From assembly GCA_002305795.1 (NCBI GenBank), contig DBRF01000020.1, positions 1-64,000 on the forward strand: 64,000 nt of DNA. The letters run 5' to 3'. This document shows positions 31,265 through 39,629 of the stretch, piece after piece (the stretch's first letter is position 1; the number at the start of each line of letters is the position of its first letter). A model generated the notes under the pieces. That model was not told where the DNA came from. It made no database searches and saw nothing but the letters and a program-made list of their open reading frames with translations. Position numbers and translations under genes: made by a program. This stretch comes from Ruminococcaceae bacterium UBA1375 (GTDB lineage Bacteria; Bacillota; Clostridia; Oscillospirales; Ruminococcaceae).

Positions 31265-32998
31265 ATGCGAACCTTAAAAAAGACTGCCGCTGTCCTGTTG
31301 GCGGCTCTGCTGCTGCTTGTCGGCGGCATGCTGCTGCCGGGGGCCAATTCGGCGTCTGCCGCCTCCAGCGGCAGCTTACAGGTCACGCCGGACAGCGCAA
31401 CCATCTACGATCTTTCCGACTGGGCCAAAGAATACATCTCCCTCCCGGCGGAATACCCGGGGTCGGTACAGCTTTCCATCACCGGGGTTTCCGACTATAC
31501 CTGCCGGGTGATTCAGGGGGATTCGGTGGAGGTCAGCGCCGCCGGTTTGGTAACCCCCCGGTACACCACCTATTACTGGAATGGCAACATAGGCACCACC
31601 ATCTCCACCGGGCAGCCGGGGGAGCGGGTGGAAGTCCGGCCCAATTTCGGCAGTTCGGTGGTGCGGGTGCAGTCCGGGAACAACTATGTGGACGTGACCG
31701 TGACCTTTACGGATTACGCAGGCGTTTATGCCGACCAGGTGATGGAGGAGTATCTGGCCCAACACGTTACCGCCGATATGACCGTCCGGGAAAAGCTGGA
31801 TCAAATCTGTCAATTTGTGGCAAGCTATGATTACAGCCCCTCCTTCAGCTCTGCGGCAGGGATGATTGTTTCCGGCGGCGGGGACTGCTGGAGCAGCACC
31901 AACACCATCCTTGCCATGTGCGACAAGCTGGGCATTCGGGCCTGGGCCAGAAACGGCAACCGGGATCCCGGCGCAGGCAGCGGACACATGAACGCCATGG
32001 TGGAAGGGGACGGCACCTACTACGAGGCCGATGCGGGGTACAGCGGCACCGCGCCCCGGTACTATTCCATTACCCAGCGCACCAGCCTGTTCAGCTACTA
32101 CACCGTGTCCGGCGGCATTGAGCTGTACCAATACGACGGTTATGACGGAATGACCGATGTGCTGGAGATCCCGGAAGAGATCAACGGCCGGACGGTGGTG
32201 GGCATCGGGGATTCCTTTTTGACCATGGATGATTCCATCACTGAAGTCATCCTCCCCGACACCCTCACCTATCTGGGGCAGAGCGCCTTTAATTCCTGCT
32301 CCGCCCTGACCACCCTGCATATTCCCGCCGGGGTTACCAGCATCGGGGCTTTCGCCTTTACCAACGACAACGCCTTGGTGAACTTTACCTGCGACCCCGC
32401 CAACCCCAGCTATACGGTGGAGGGCGGCGTGCTGTACGACAAAGCCAAAACCACTGTGCTGGCTGTGCCGGCGGCGGCCCAGGTGACGCTGCCGGAAACG
32501 GTAACCGCAGTGGGAGACTACGCCTTTTATTGGAACCAGAATCTCACGCAGTTGTCCCTGCCGGATTCCGTGACCCGGATCGGGGAGGGGGCTTTTGGGG
32601 AATGCAGTAATTTAACCCAGCTGCGGCTGTCGGAAAACCTGACGGAAATCGCTCCCTTTGCCTTCCGCAGCTGCTCCGGGCTCTCCCAGCTGATCCTGCC
32701 GGAGTCGGTGACTTCTGTGGGCGCCAACGCTTTCCAATATTTCCGGGGTACCCTCTATGTTTGGCAGGGCAGCGCCGCAGAAAACTATGCCCAACAGAAC
32801 GGCCTGGATTATGCCGCCCTCACCTTGTCCGGGGGACGGTACGACCAGAACCGGGACGGGTGGCTGGATGTGCTGGATCTGATGGCCCTGGCCCAGTCTG
32901 TTGTGAACCAAGAGACGGACCGGCTGGAGGACTTTAACCAGGACGGAATCACCGATGTACTGGATGTAATGACCCTGGCACAATTAGCGGTAAGTTAA
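31265..32998 (+). CDS. Secreted transglutaminase-like, BspA-type leucine-rich-repeat protein with dockerin-like tail
   Basis: 577 residues. A signal peptide (about 1-32, ending near ANSASAAS) leads into an N-terminal domain (about 33-160), then a transglutaminase-like cysteine protease fold with Cys in GGDCWSSTNTI near 212, His in SGHMNAMVEG near 240 and Asp in YYEADAGYSG near 252. From about 300 to 520 there are BspA-like (LRR_5) repeats such as VILPDTLTYLGQSAFNSCSA. The C-terminus is a dockerin-type calcium-binding pair: DQNRDGWLDVLDLMALAQSV and DFNQDGITDVLDVMTLAQLA. Such proteins bind host or plant surfaces. AAAGGAGG precedes ATG 31265. It is a single-gene unit. Confidence 0.88.
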   Translation: MRTLKKTAAVLLAALLLLVGGMLLPGANSASAASSGSLQVTPDSATIYDLSDWAKEYISLPAEYPGSVQLSITGVSDYTCRVIQGDSVEVSAAGLVTPRYTTYYWNGNIGTTISTGQPGERVEVRPNFGSSVVRVQSGNNYVDVTVTFTDYAGVYADQVMEEYLAQHVTADMTVREKLDQICQFVASYDYSPSFSSAAGMIVSGGGDCWSSTNTILAMCDKLGIRAWARNGNRDPGAGSGHMNAMVEGDGTYYEADAGYSGTAPRYYSITQRTSLFSYYTVSGGIELYQYDGYDGMTDVLEIPEEINGRTVVGIGDSFLTMDDSITEVILPDTLTYLGQSAFNSCSALTTLHIPAGVTSIGAFAFTNDNALVNFTCDPANPSYTVEGGVLYDKAKTTVLAVPAAAQVTLPETVTAVGDYAFYWNQNLTQLSLPDSVTRIGEGAFGECSNLTQLRLSENLTEIAPFAFRSCSGLSQLILPESVTSVGANAFQYFRGTLYVWQGSAAENYAQQNGLDYAALTLSGGRYDQNRDGWLDVLDLMALAQSVVNQETDRLEDFNQDGITDVLDVMTLAQLAVS

Positions 32999-33011
32999 TC
33001 CAATATGTATG

Positions 33012-33050
33012 AAAGCTCCTTGGAACGGTTCTTCCGAGGAGCTTCTTTGT
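33012..33050 (+). terminator. Terminator after the surface protein gene
   Basis: AAGCTCCTTGGAA pairs with TTCCGAGGAGCTT around CGGTTC, followed by CTTTG. Confidence 0.65.
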
Positions 33051-33102
33051 GTAATTTGCTAAAAGTTTAGGTGGGAGAGAATGAACTTTTTCCAAAATGA
33101 CG

Positions 33103-33131
33103 TTGAATTTTTGCGAGGGATAGAGTATAAT
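33103..33131 (+). promoter_or_regulatory. Promoter of the ilvBNC operon
   Basis: TTGAAT at 33103-33108 and TATAAT at 33126-33131 with a 17-base spacer. The leader of about 95 bases can pair ATACGGACGGCA (about 33138) with TGCTGTCGTGTAT (about 33177). It is too short for a T-box and shows no leader peptide with a ribosome site. Confidence 0.75.
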
Positions 33132-33229
33132 GTTTGGTATACGGACGGCAGGGAGTTATACCGATTTTGTAAAGAATGCTGTCGTGTATCCAAAATAAAC
33201 AATATTTTAACAAGGAGGCAAAGACGCCC

Positions 33230-34852
33230 ATGAAGATGACGGTTGCACAGGCGATGGTGAAATGTCTGGAACAGGAACAGATTCAGACGGTATTCGGCTA
33301 CCCCGGAGCCGCCATCTGTCCCTTTTACGATGCGCTGCTGAACAGCCCCATTGAACATCTTTTGATTCGGCAGGAGCAGATGGGAGGGCATTGCGCCAAC
33401 GGCCTGGCCCGGGTGACCGGACGGCCCCAGGTCTGTATCGCCACCTCCGGCCCCGGTGCTTTGAACCTGATTACCGGCATTGCCACCGCTTACATGGATT
33501 CCATCCCCTTGGTGTGCATTACCGGCCAGGTGAACAGCGACCAGCTGGGCAAGGACGTGTTCCAGGAAGCGGACATTACCGGCGCCGTGGAGCCTTTCTC
33601 CAAATACAGCTACATCGTCAAGGACGGCAGCCAGATTGCCCGGATTTTCAAGGAAGCCTTTTATCTGGCGGGAACCGGCCGTCCCGGCCCGGTGGTGATT
33701 GACGTCCCCACCGATATCCAGAACCAGACCATTGACTTCGAATACCCCGAAACCATTTCCATGCGCAGCTACAAACCCACGGTAGTGGGCAACGCCCGGC
33801 AGATCACCCGGGCGGCGGCGGCGCTGAAAAAGGCCAAGCGTCCCCTGATTGTGGCGGGGGGCGGCATCTTCGCCGCCGGTGCGGTGGAAGAGCTGAACAA
33901 GCTGGCGGCCAAATCCGGCATTCCGGTGGTTACCACCCTCATGGGCAAGGGAGCTGTTCGGGACGACGACCCCTACTACATGGGCATGATCGGCACCCAC
34001 GGAGTGGGAAGCGCCAACCAGGCTTTGGCCCATGCCGACGCCCTGCTCATTGCGGGAGCCCGGGCGGGGGATCGCTCCATCAAGGACACCGGCGTGATCG
34101 CCCGGGACTGCACCGTAATCCACCTGGACATCGACCCGGCGGAAATCGGCAAGAACATCGCTGTGGACATCCCCATTGTGGGGGACGCCCGGCAGGTGCT
34201 GGATGCCTTGGCGGAGCAGGTGCCTTACCTCTGCTGTGAGGACTGGCTGGCCCGGCTGGTGGATCTGCGCAGCCGCAACTCCACCAAATCCCTGGGCAGC
34301 GACGAGGCCTATGTCAACCCCAAAGAATTTTTCCTGCGCCTTTCTGAAAAAGCCCCTGACAACGCCGTGCTCACCGCCGACGTGGGGCAGAACCAAATCT
34401 GGGCCGCCAACTACTACAAGGTAAAGAGAGGGCGGTTCTTGACCAGCGGCGGCATGGGCACCATGGGCTACGCCATTCCCGCAGCAGCGGGGGTGCAGAC
34501 TGCCGACCCCAGCCGCACCGTTATGGCGGTGTGCGGCGACGGGGGCTTCCAGATGTCCATGATGGAGCTGGGCACCATCGCTTACTACAAGCTGCCGGTG
34601 AAGATTATCGTCCTGAACAATCACTTCCTGGGCATGGTGAAGGAGCTTCAGGATCGGGGCTTCGGCCGCCGGGAAACCGCAGTGGAGCTGGGGGATAAGC
34701 CGGACATTGCCGCTTTGGCGGGGTGCTACAACATCCCCTCCAAAAAGCTGACTTCCATGGCGGAGTGCGACGGAGCCATCCAGTGGCTGCTGTCCACTGA
34801 AGGTCCCTGTTTGCTGGAATGTCTGGTTCATCCCGACGAATCCACATTGTAA
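33230..34852 (+). CDS. ilvB: Acetolactate synthase, large (catalytic) subunit
   Basis: Catalyses the thiamine diphosphate-dependent condensation of pyruvate to acetolactate or acetohydroxybutyrate, the first step of branched-chain amino-acid synthesis. The 540 residues show FGYPGAAICPFYDAL near 23-37, HLLIRQEQMGGHCANGLARV near 44-63 with the catalytic Glu, ATSGPGALNLITG near 73, a FAD-region segment and the GDGGFQMSMMEL diphosphate motif near 437-448 with LNNHFLGM. AAGGAGG precedes ATG 33230. ilvN starts 18 bases after the stop. Confidence 0.93.
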   Translation: MKMTVAQAMVKCLEQEQIQTVFGYPGAAICPFYDALLNSPIEHLLIRQEQMGGHCANGLARVTGRPQVCIATSGPGALNLITGIATAYMDSIPLVCITGQVNSDQLGKDVFQEADITGAVEPFSKYSYIVKDGSQIARIFKEAFYLAGTGRPGPVVIDVPTDIQNQTIDFEYPETISMRSYKPTVVGNARQITRAAAALKKAKRPLIVAGGGIFAAGAVEELNKLAAKSGIPVVTTLMGKGAVRDDDPYYMGMIGTHGVGSANQALAHADALLIAGARAGDRSIKDTGVIARDCTVIHLDIDPAEIGKNIAVDIPIVGDARQVLDALAEQVPYLCCEDWLARLVDLRSRNSTKSLGSDEAYVNPKEFFLRLSEKAPDNAVLTADVGQNQIWAANYYKVKRGRFLTSGGMGTMGYAIPAAAGVQTADPSRTVMAVCGDGGFQMSMMELGTIAYYKLPVKIIVLNNHFLGMVKELQDRGFGRRETAVELGDKPDIAALAGCYNIPSKKLTSMAECDGAIQWLLSTEGPCLLECLVHPDESTL

Positions 34853-34870
34853 GCCGAGGAGGGAAGCAAG

Positions 34871-35356
34871 ATGAAACATACCATTTCCATTTTGGTGGAG
34901 AACCACGCCGGCGTCCTCAGCCGGATCTCCGGGTTGTTTTCCCGCCGCAGCTTTAATATCGACAGCCTGGCGGTCGGCGTCACCGACGATCCCACCGTCA
35001 GCCGGATCACCATTATTGTCAACGGTGACGAATACACCGTGGAGCAGGTGACCAAACAGCTCAACAAGATGGTGGACGTGATCAAGCTCAAGCAGCTGGA
35101 TTCCAGCAGCGACATCTGCCGGGAACTGCTGCTGATTAAGGTGCGGTGCAACGCCAAAAACCGAAGCGACCTGATCGACATCGCCCAGCTGATGCAGGCG
35201 AAAATCTCCGATTTGAGCAGCAACAGCTTTACCCTGGAGCTCAGCGACACCCCCCAGCGCTTGGCGCTGATGGAGGAGATGCTCCGTCCCTACGGCATCC
35301 TGGAGGAGGTCCGTACCGGCGCCATTGCTTTGCAGCACGGCACCGAAGTTCTTTAA
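34871..35356 (+). CDS. ilvN: Acetolactate synthase, small (regulatory) subunit
   Basis: 161 residues with an N-terminal ACT domain: TISILVENHAGVLSRISGLF near 4-23, FNIDSLAVG near 28 and SRITIIVNGDE near 45, the valine-binding region that confers feedback inhibition. The C-terminal domain (about 80-161) binds the large subunit. GAGGAGGGAAG precedes the ATG. Its place between ilvB and ilvC is the usual one. Confidence 0.94.
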   Translation: MKHTISILVENHAGVLSRISGLFSRRSFNIDSLAVGVTDDPTVSRITIIVNGDEYTVEQVTKQLNKMVDVIKLKQLDSSSDICRELLLIKVRCNAKNRSDLIDIAQLMQAKISDLSSNSFTLELSDTPQRLALMEEMLRPYGILEEVRTGAIALQHGTEVL

Positions 35357-35435
35357 TGATTCATTCACCGTCCCATCCTTTGCAATAGGAAGGATGGTAA
35401 ATGATAGATCAAAATTTCTTTAGGAGGAATTTATC

Positions 35436-36434
35436 ATGGCATTCAAAATTTTCTATGAAAGCGACTGCAACCTGAGCTTGCTGGACGGCAAAACCGTAGC
35501 TGTCATCGGTTACGGCTCTCAGGGTCACGCCCATGCACTGAACCTGCATGAAAGCGGAGTCAACGTAGTGGTCGGCCTGTACGAAGGCTCCAAGAGCTGG
35601 AAGAAGGCGGAAGACGCCGGTCTGAAGGTAATGACCACCGAAGAAGCCGCCAAGGCAGCCGATTTCATTATGATCCTGGTGCCTGACGAAAAGCAGGCTG
35701 ACCTGTATAAGAAGTCCATCGCCCCCTACCTCACCGCCGGCAAGACCCTGGCCTTTGCCCACGGCTTCAACATCCACTTCAAGCAGATTGTGCCTCCGGC
35801 CGACGTGGACGTGGTGATGATCGCCCCCAAGGGCCCCGGCCACACCGTTCGCAGCGAGTATGTGGAAGGTAAGGGCGTTCCCTGCCTGTACGCCGTGGAG
35901 CAGGACGCTTCCGGCCGTGCCACCGACATGGCTCTGGCTTATGCTGCCGGTATCGGCGGCGCCCGTGCTGCTGTCATGGAGACCACCTTCCGGGTGGAAA
36001 CCGAAACCGACCTGTTCGGCGAACAGTGCGTCCTCTGCGGCGGCGTGACTGCCTTGATGCAGGCTGGCTTTGAAACCCTGGTGGAAGCCGGTTACGACCC
36101 CAGAAACGCTTATTTTGAATGCATCCATGAAATGAAGCTCATCGTGGACCTGATCTATCAGGGCGGCTTCGCCAAGATGCGTTACTCCATCTCCGACACC
36201 GCTGAATTCGGCGACTACGAGATCGGTAAGCGCATCATCACCGATGAGACCAAGAAGGAAATGAAGAAGGTTCTGGGCGAGATCCAGGACGGCACCTTTG
36301 CCTCCAAGTGGATTGCCGAAAACAAGAACGGCCGCGCCCACTTCAACGCTTCTCGCCGTCTCCACGCCGAACACCTGCTGGAAAAGACCGGCAAGGAACT
36401 GCGGAAGATGTATTCCTGGAACGAAGAAGAATAA
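35436..36434 (+). CDS. ilvC: Ketol-acid reductoisomerase
   Basis: IlvC isomerises and reduces acetolactate to dihydroxyisovalerate. The class I enzyme has 332 residues. The Rossmann fold shows AVIGYGSQGHAHALNLHESG near 22-41, with GLYEGSKSWKKAE near 48 as the cofactor-specificity loop. A helical knotted domain follows, with ETTFRVETETDLFGEQCVLC near 186-205 and YFECIHEMKLIVDLIYQGG near 227-245 carrying metal ligands. AGGAGG precedes the ATG. A CCATCCTT/AAGGATGG hairpin without a U tract (35372-35397) lies between ilvN and ilvC and may set their ratio. Confidence 0.96.
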   Translation: MAFKIFYESDCNLSLLDGKTVAVIGYGSQGHAHALNLHESGVNVVVGLYEGSKSWKKAEDAGLKVMTTEEAAKAADFIMILVPDEKQADLYKKSIAPYLTAGKTLAFAHGFNIHFKQIVPPADVDVVMIAPKGPGHTVRSEYVEGKGVPCLYAVEQDASGRATDMALAYAAGIGGARAAVMETTFRVETETDLFGEQCVLCGGVTALMQAGFETLVEAGYDPRNAYFECIHEMKLIVDLIYQGGFAKMRYSISDTAEFGDYEIGKRIITDETKKEMKKVLGEIQDGTFASKWIAENKNGRAHFNASRRLHAEHLLEKTGKELRKMYSWNEEE

Positions 36435-36451
36435 TTTTTCTTTGCAGCAAA

Positions 36452-36480
36452 GAGCGTCCCTTCGGGGGCGTTCTTTTTTT
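36452..36480 (+). terminator. Terminator of the ilv operon
   Basis: GAGCGTCCC and GGGGCGTTC pair around TTCG, followed by TTTTTTT. Confidence 0.8.
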
Positions 36481-36568
36481 GCGGCGGGGCGGCTGGGTTT
36501 GCTCTGGCCTTTGGGTAGAAGCTGTGATACAATAGGATTATATGACACCGATTTCAGGAGGAAACCAT

Positions 36569-37573
36569 ATGAATATCACCGAATTTGCCGCCTATGCCGG
36601 GGTGTCCAAGGCGGCGGTAAGCCGGTACTTCAACGGCGGCTATCTCAGTGACGAGAAGCGCCAGGCTATCCAAAAAGCAGTGGAGGAAACCGGCTACCAC
36701 CCCAGCGAAAGCGCCCGCTCCATCCGCACCCATCGCACCGGCCTGATTGGGGTGATCTTGCCCAAGCTGTCCAGCGAAAGCTGCGCCAGGGTCACCGAGG
36801 GAATCAGCCAGATTACTGTCCAGGAGGGGTACCAGCTTCTGCTGGGGGTCACCGCCAACAACCCCGCCAAAGAGGTGGAGTATTTGTCCCTGTTCAAGCA
36901 GCGGCAGGTGGACGGGATTATCCTGCTGGCCACCATCTTCACCCAGGCCCACCGGCTGGCCTTTGATTCGTTGCACCTGCCTTTGGTGATTGTGGGGCAG
37001 CAGTATCCCGGGTACAGCTGCGTCTGCCACGACGATTTGGGGGCGGCCTACGCCTTGACCAAGCTGATGCTTTCCCAGGGAGCCCGGCGTCCCGGCTATC
37101 TGGGGGTGACCACCCAGGATGAAGCGGCGGGGAAGGAGCGGTACCAAGGGTTTTTGAAGGCCCTCAGCGAGTTCCACCTCCGCCCTGACCCCCGATTGAT
37201 GTGTACCGCCCAGTTTACCATCGACGACGGCTACACCCAGTCCCAAAAGCTGCTCACCGCCCCCCGGCGGCCGGACTGTTTGTTCTGCGCCACCGACAAC
37301 ATCGCCATCGGGGCCATGCAGCGCTGCCGGGAGATGGGGCTGTCCATTCCCGATGAGATGATGATCTGCGGGGTGGGGGACACCAAAATCGGGCAAGTAG
37401 CCGCCTTTGCCCTGACCACTGCCCGGCTCCACTACAAAACCGCCGGTATAGACGCCGCCAGGCTGCTGCTGGCCCAGATTGCTAACCGGGAGACCCCCTC
37501 CAAGATTCTCCGGCTGGATTACGAAATCCTCAAGCGGGAGTCCGCCAACCGGCAGAATTCTGAAACTATGTGA
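36569..37573 (+). CDS. LacI family regulator, probable sucrose operon repressor
   Basis: 334 residues. The N-terminal helix-turn-helix reads NITEFAAYAGVSKAAVSRYF (2-21) with the hinge PSESARSIRTHRTGLIGVIL near 48-67. The periplasmic-binding-like core ends near 320; FCATDNIAIGAMQRC near 235 is the typical late motif. It lies directly before a sucrose PTS gene, GH32 hydrolase and fructokinase, so it most likely represses them and responds to sucrose-6-phosphate or fructose (inference from context, as for ScrR). AGGAGG precedes the ATG. Its own promoter is weak (TACAAT at 36528-36533). Confidence 0.88.
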   Translation: MNITEFAAYAGVSKAAVSRYFNGGYLSDEKRQAIQKAVEETGYHPSESARSIRTHRTGLIGVILPKLSSESCARVTEGISQITVQEGYQLLLGVTANNPAKEVEYLSLFKQRQVDGIILLATIFTQAHRLAFDSLHLPLVIVGQQYPGYSCVCHDDLGAAYALTKLMLSQGARRPGYLGVTTQDEAAGKERYQGFLKALSEFHLRPDPRLMCTAQFTIDDGYTQSQKLLTAPRRPDCLFCATDNIAIGAMQRCREMGLSIPDEMMICGVGDTKIGQVAAFALTTARLHYKTAGIDAARLLLAQIANRETPSKILRLDYEILKRESANRQNSETM

Positions 37574-37614
37574 AACCCTGCAAGGGAGAGGGGAAAGTTG
37601 ATGTAGTTCGTCAA

Positions 37615-37643
37615 TGGAATTTCCCTTTGGGATTTTTTATAAT
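37615..37643 (+). promoter_or_regulatory. Candidate promoter of the sucrose utilisation genes
   Basis: TATAAT at 37638-37643 with a weak TGGAAT 17 bases upstream. Downstream, at 37656-37669, TGAAA and TTTCA flank CTGA; this imperfect palindrome near the start site could be a repressor operator. Confidence 0.5.
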
Positions 37644-37737
37644 AGGGGTACAAGGTGAAACTGATTTCAGCCAGGGGGACGCTCCGCTGAGACGCCGGTT
37701 TTGCCAAGGGAGAAATACGAAAGAAAGGATGTACCCC

Positions 37738-39627
37738 ATGGATTACAAGGCAACGGCAAAAGCCATCCTGCCGCTGATCGGCGGGGCGGAAAACATCATC
37801 AGCGCAGCCCATTGTGCCACCCGGCTGCGGCTGGTGATTGCGGACAACAGCAAAGTGCAAAAAGAAAAGGTGGAGGAGGTGGACGGCGTCAAGGGCGTCT
37901 TTGAAGCCTCCGGCCAGCTGCAAATCATCATCGGCACCGGCGCAGTGAACAAGGTATACGATGAGCTGGTTTCCATCGCCGGGATTGAAGGCGGCTCCAA
38001 AGAGGACGTGAAACAGGCCGCCGCTTCCAAGGCCCCCTGGTACAAGCGGGCCATCAAAACCTTAGGCGACATTTTCGTCCCCATCATCCCCGCCATCGTG
38101 GCCAGCGGTTTGCTGATGGGCTTGCTGGAGGGCTTCTCCAACCTGATTCCCGGCTTAGCGGAAAACGACATCTACACCATCTTCCATCTGTTCTCCAATG
38201 CGGCCTTCACCTTCCTGCCCATTTTGATTGCCGTCAGCGCAGCCAAAGCCTTTGGCGGCAACCTGTTCTTAGGGGCGGTCATCGGCATGATTATGATCCA
38301 CCCGGACCTGCTCAACGCCTGGAGCGTGGCCACGGCGGAGACCATACCAACTGCGGAGGCCTGGTTTGGGCTGTACGACATCAACCTGGTGGGCTACCAG
38401 GGGCACGTCATTCCCGTGGTGATTGCGGTGTGGTTTATGAGCTTCTTGGAAAAGCGGCTCCATAAGATTGTGCCGGAAATGATTGATTTGTTCGTCACCC
38501 CTCTGGTCACCGTCATCGTCACCGGCTATCTCACCCTCACCGTCATCGGCCCGGTGTTCAGCTGGCTGGAAAGCGGCGTGCTCACCGCCATGCAGTGGTT
38601 GATTGCCCTGCCCTTCGGCATCGGCGGCGCTCTCTGCGGCGGGCTGTACGCCCCCACGGTGGTGGGCGGTATCCATCATATGTACAACGCCTTGGAGGCG
38701 GGGTTGCTCTCCTCCACCGGAATCAATACCTGGATGCCCATTGCCACAGCGGCCAATGTGGCCCAGGGTGCGGCGGCGCTGGCCTTCGCTATTAAGACCA
38801 AGAACCGGAAGAACAAGTCGGTGGCCTTCCCCGCTTCCCTCTCCGCCTTCCTGGGCATTACCGAACCCGCCATCTTCGGCGTGAACCTGCGGTTTATGAA
38901 GCCCTTTGTGGCCGGGATTATCGGCGGCGTTGCCGGTGGTCTGGTGGCCGGACTGCTCCATGTGGGGGCTTCCGCCTACGGCATCACCGGGGTGTTCGGG
39001 GTGCTGATTACCACCGCCAATCTGTGGCAGTACCTGCTGGTGATGGCTGTGGCCTTCGCAGTGGCTTTCCTGATGACCATGGTGCTGTACCGGGAAAAGA
39101 AACCGGCGGCGGAAGGACCCTCCACGGGAACCGCTGCTCCCGTTCCGGTGGGCGCTTTGGCCGACCCCAACGCCATCCTTTCCCCCTTGAGCGGCACTGT
39201 GGTGGCGCTGAAGGATGTGCCGGACGCCACCTTTGCGGAAGGCGTGCTGGGGGACGGCATTGCGGTAGAACCCAGCGAGGGCAAAGTAGTTGCCCCCTGT
39301 AAAGGCACGGTAAGCACCCTCTTTGACACCCACCACGCCATCGGCCTCACCCTGGAAAACGGGGCGGAGCTGCTGGTCCACATCGGCATCAACACCGTGG
39401 AGCTCAACGGGGAAGGCTACTCCGCCTTTGTGGAGGAAGGAGATGAAGTTTCCCCCGGCCAGACCCTGCTCACCTTTGACCCGGACTTCCTCCGCTCCAA
39501 GGGTTACCAGACGGTGACCCCGGTGATTGTCACCAATTCCGATGAATATTCCGCCATTACCCCCAAAGCCCAGGGGCAGGTCCAGGCCATGGCCCCCCTG
39601 CTGGAGCTGGGAGACAGGAGGGAATGA
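37738..39627 (+). CDS. scrA: PTS sucrose-type transporter, IIBCA fusion
   Basis: Imports sucrose and phosphorylates it to sucrose-6-phosphate. The 629 residues hold an EIIB domain with the phosphorylated Cys in SAAHCATRLRL near 26, a ten-helix EIIC domain (about 100-455; a SAFLGITEPAIFGVNLRFM motif near 370 is characteristic of the glucose-sucrose family) and an EIIA domain (about 475-629) with the active His in LLVHIGINTVEL near 544. The fused EIIA removes the need for an outside IIA protein. AAAGGATG precedes the ATG. The stop overlaps the next gene's leader. Confidence 0.88.
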   Translation: MDYKATAKAILPLIGGAENIISAAHCATRLRLVIADNSKVQKEKVEEVDGVKGVFEASGQLQIIIGTGAVNKVYDELVSIAGIEGGSKEDVKQAAASKAPWYKRAIKTLGDIFVPIIPAIVASGLLMGLLEGFSNLIPGLAENDIYTIFHLFSNAAFTFLPILIAVSAAKAFGGNLFLGAVIGMIMIHPDLLNAWSVATAETIPTAEAWFGLYDINLVGYQGHVIPVVIAVWFMSFLEKRLHKIVPEMIDLFVTPLVTVIVTGYLTLTVIGPVFSWLESGVLTAMQWLIALPFGIGGALCGGLYAPTVVGGIHHMYNALEAGLLSSTGINTWMPIATAANVAQGAAALAFAIKTKNRKNKSVAFPASLSAFLGITEPAIFGVNLRFMKPFVAGIIGGVAGGLVAGLLHVGASAYGITGVFGVLITTANLWQYLLVMAVAFAVAFLMTMVLYREKKPAAEGPSTGTAAPVPVGALADPNAILSPLSGTVVALKDVPDATFAEGVLGDGIAVEPSEGKVVAPCKGTVSTLFDTHHAIGLTLENGAELLVHIGINTVELNGEGYSAFVEEGDEVSPGQTLLTFDPDFLRSKGYQTVTPVIVTNSDEYSAITPKAQGQVQAMAPLLELGDRRE

Positions 39628-39629
39628 CC

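Noticed and set aside
33138..33229. T-box leader before ilvB
   Set aside because: The leader is only about 90 bases and lacks the T-box sequence and an antiterminator.
37655..37735. Possible thiamine riboswitch because of CTGAGAC before the PTS gene
   Set aside because: The other conserved THI-box parts are absent and the operon is for sucrose.
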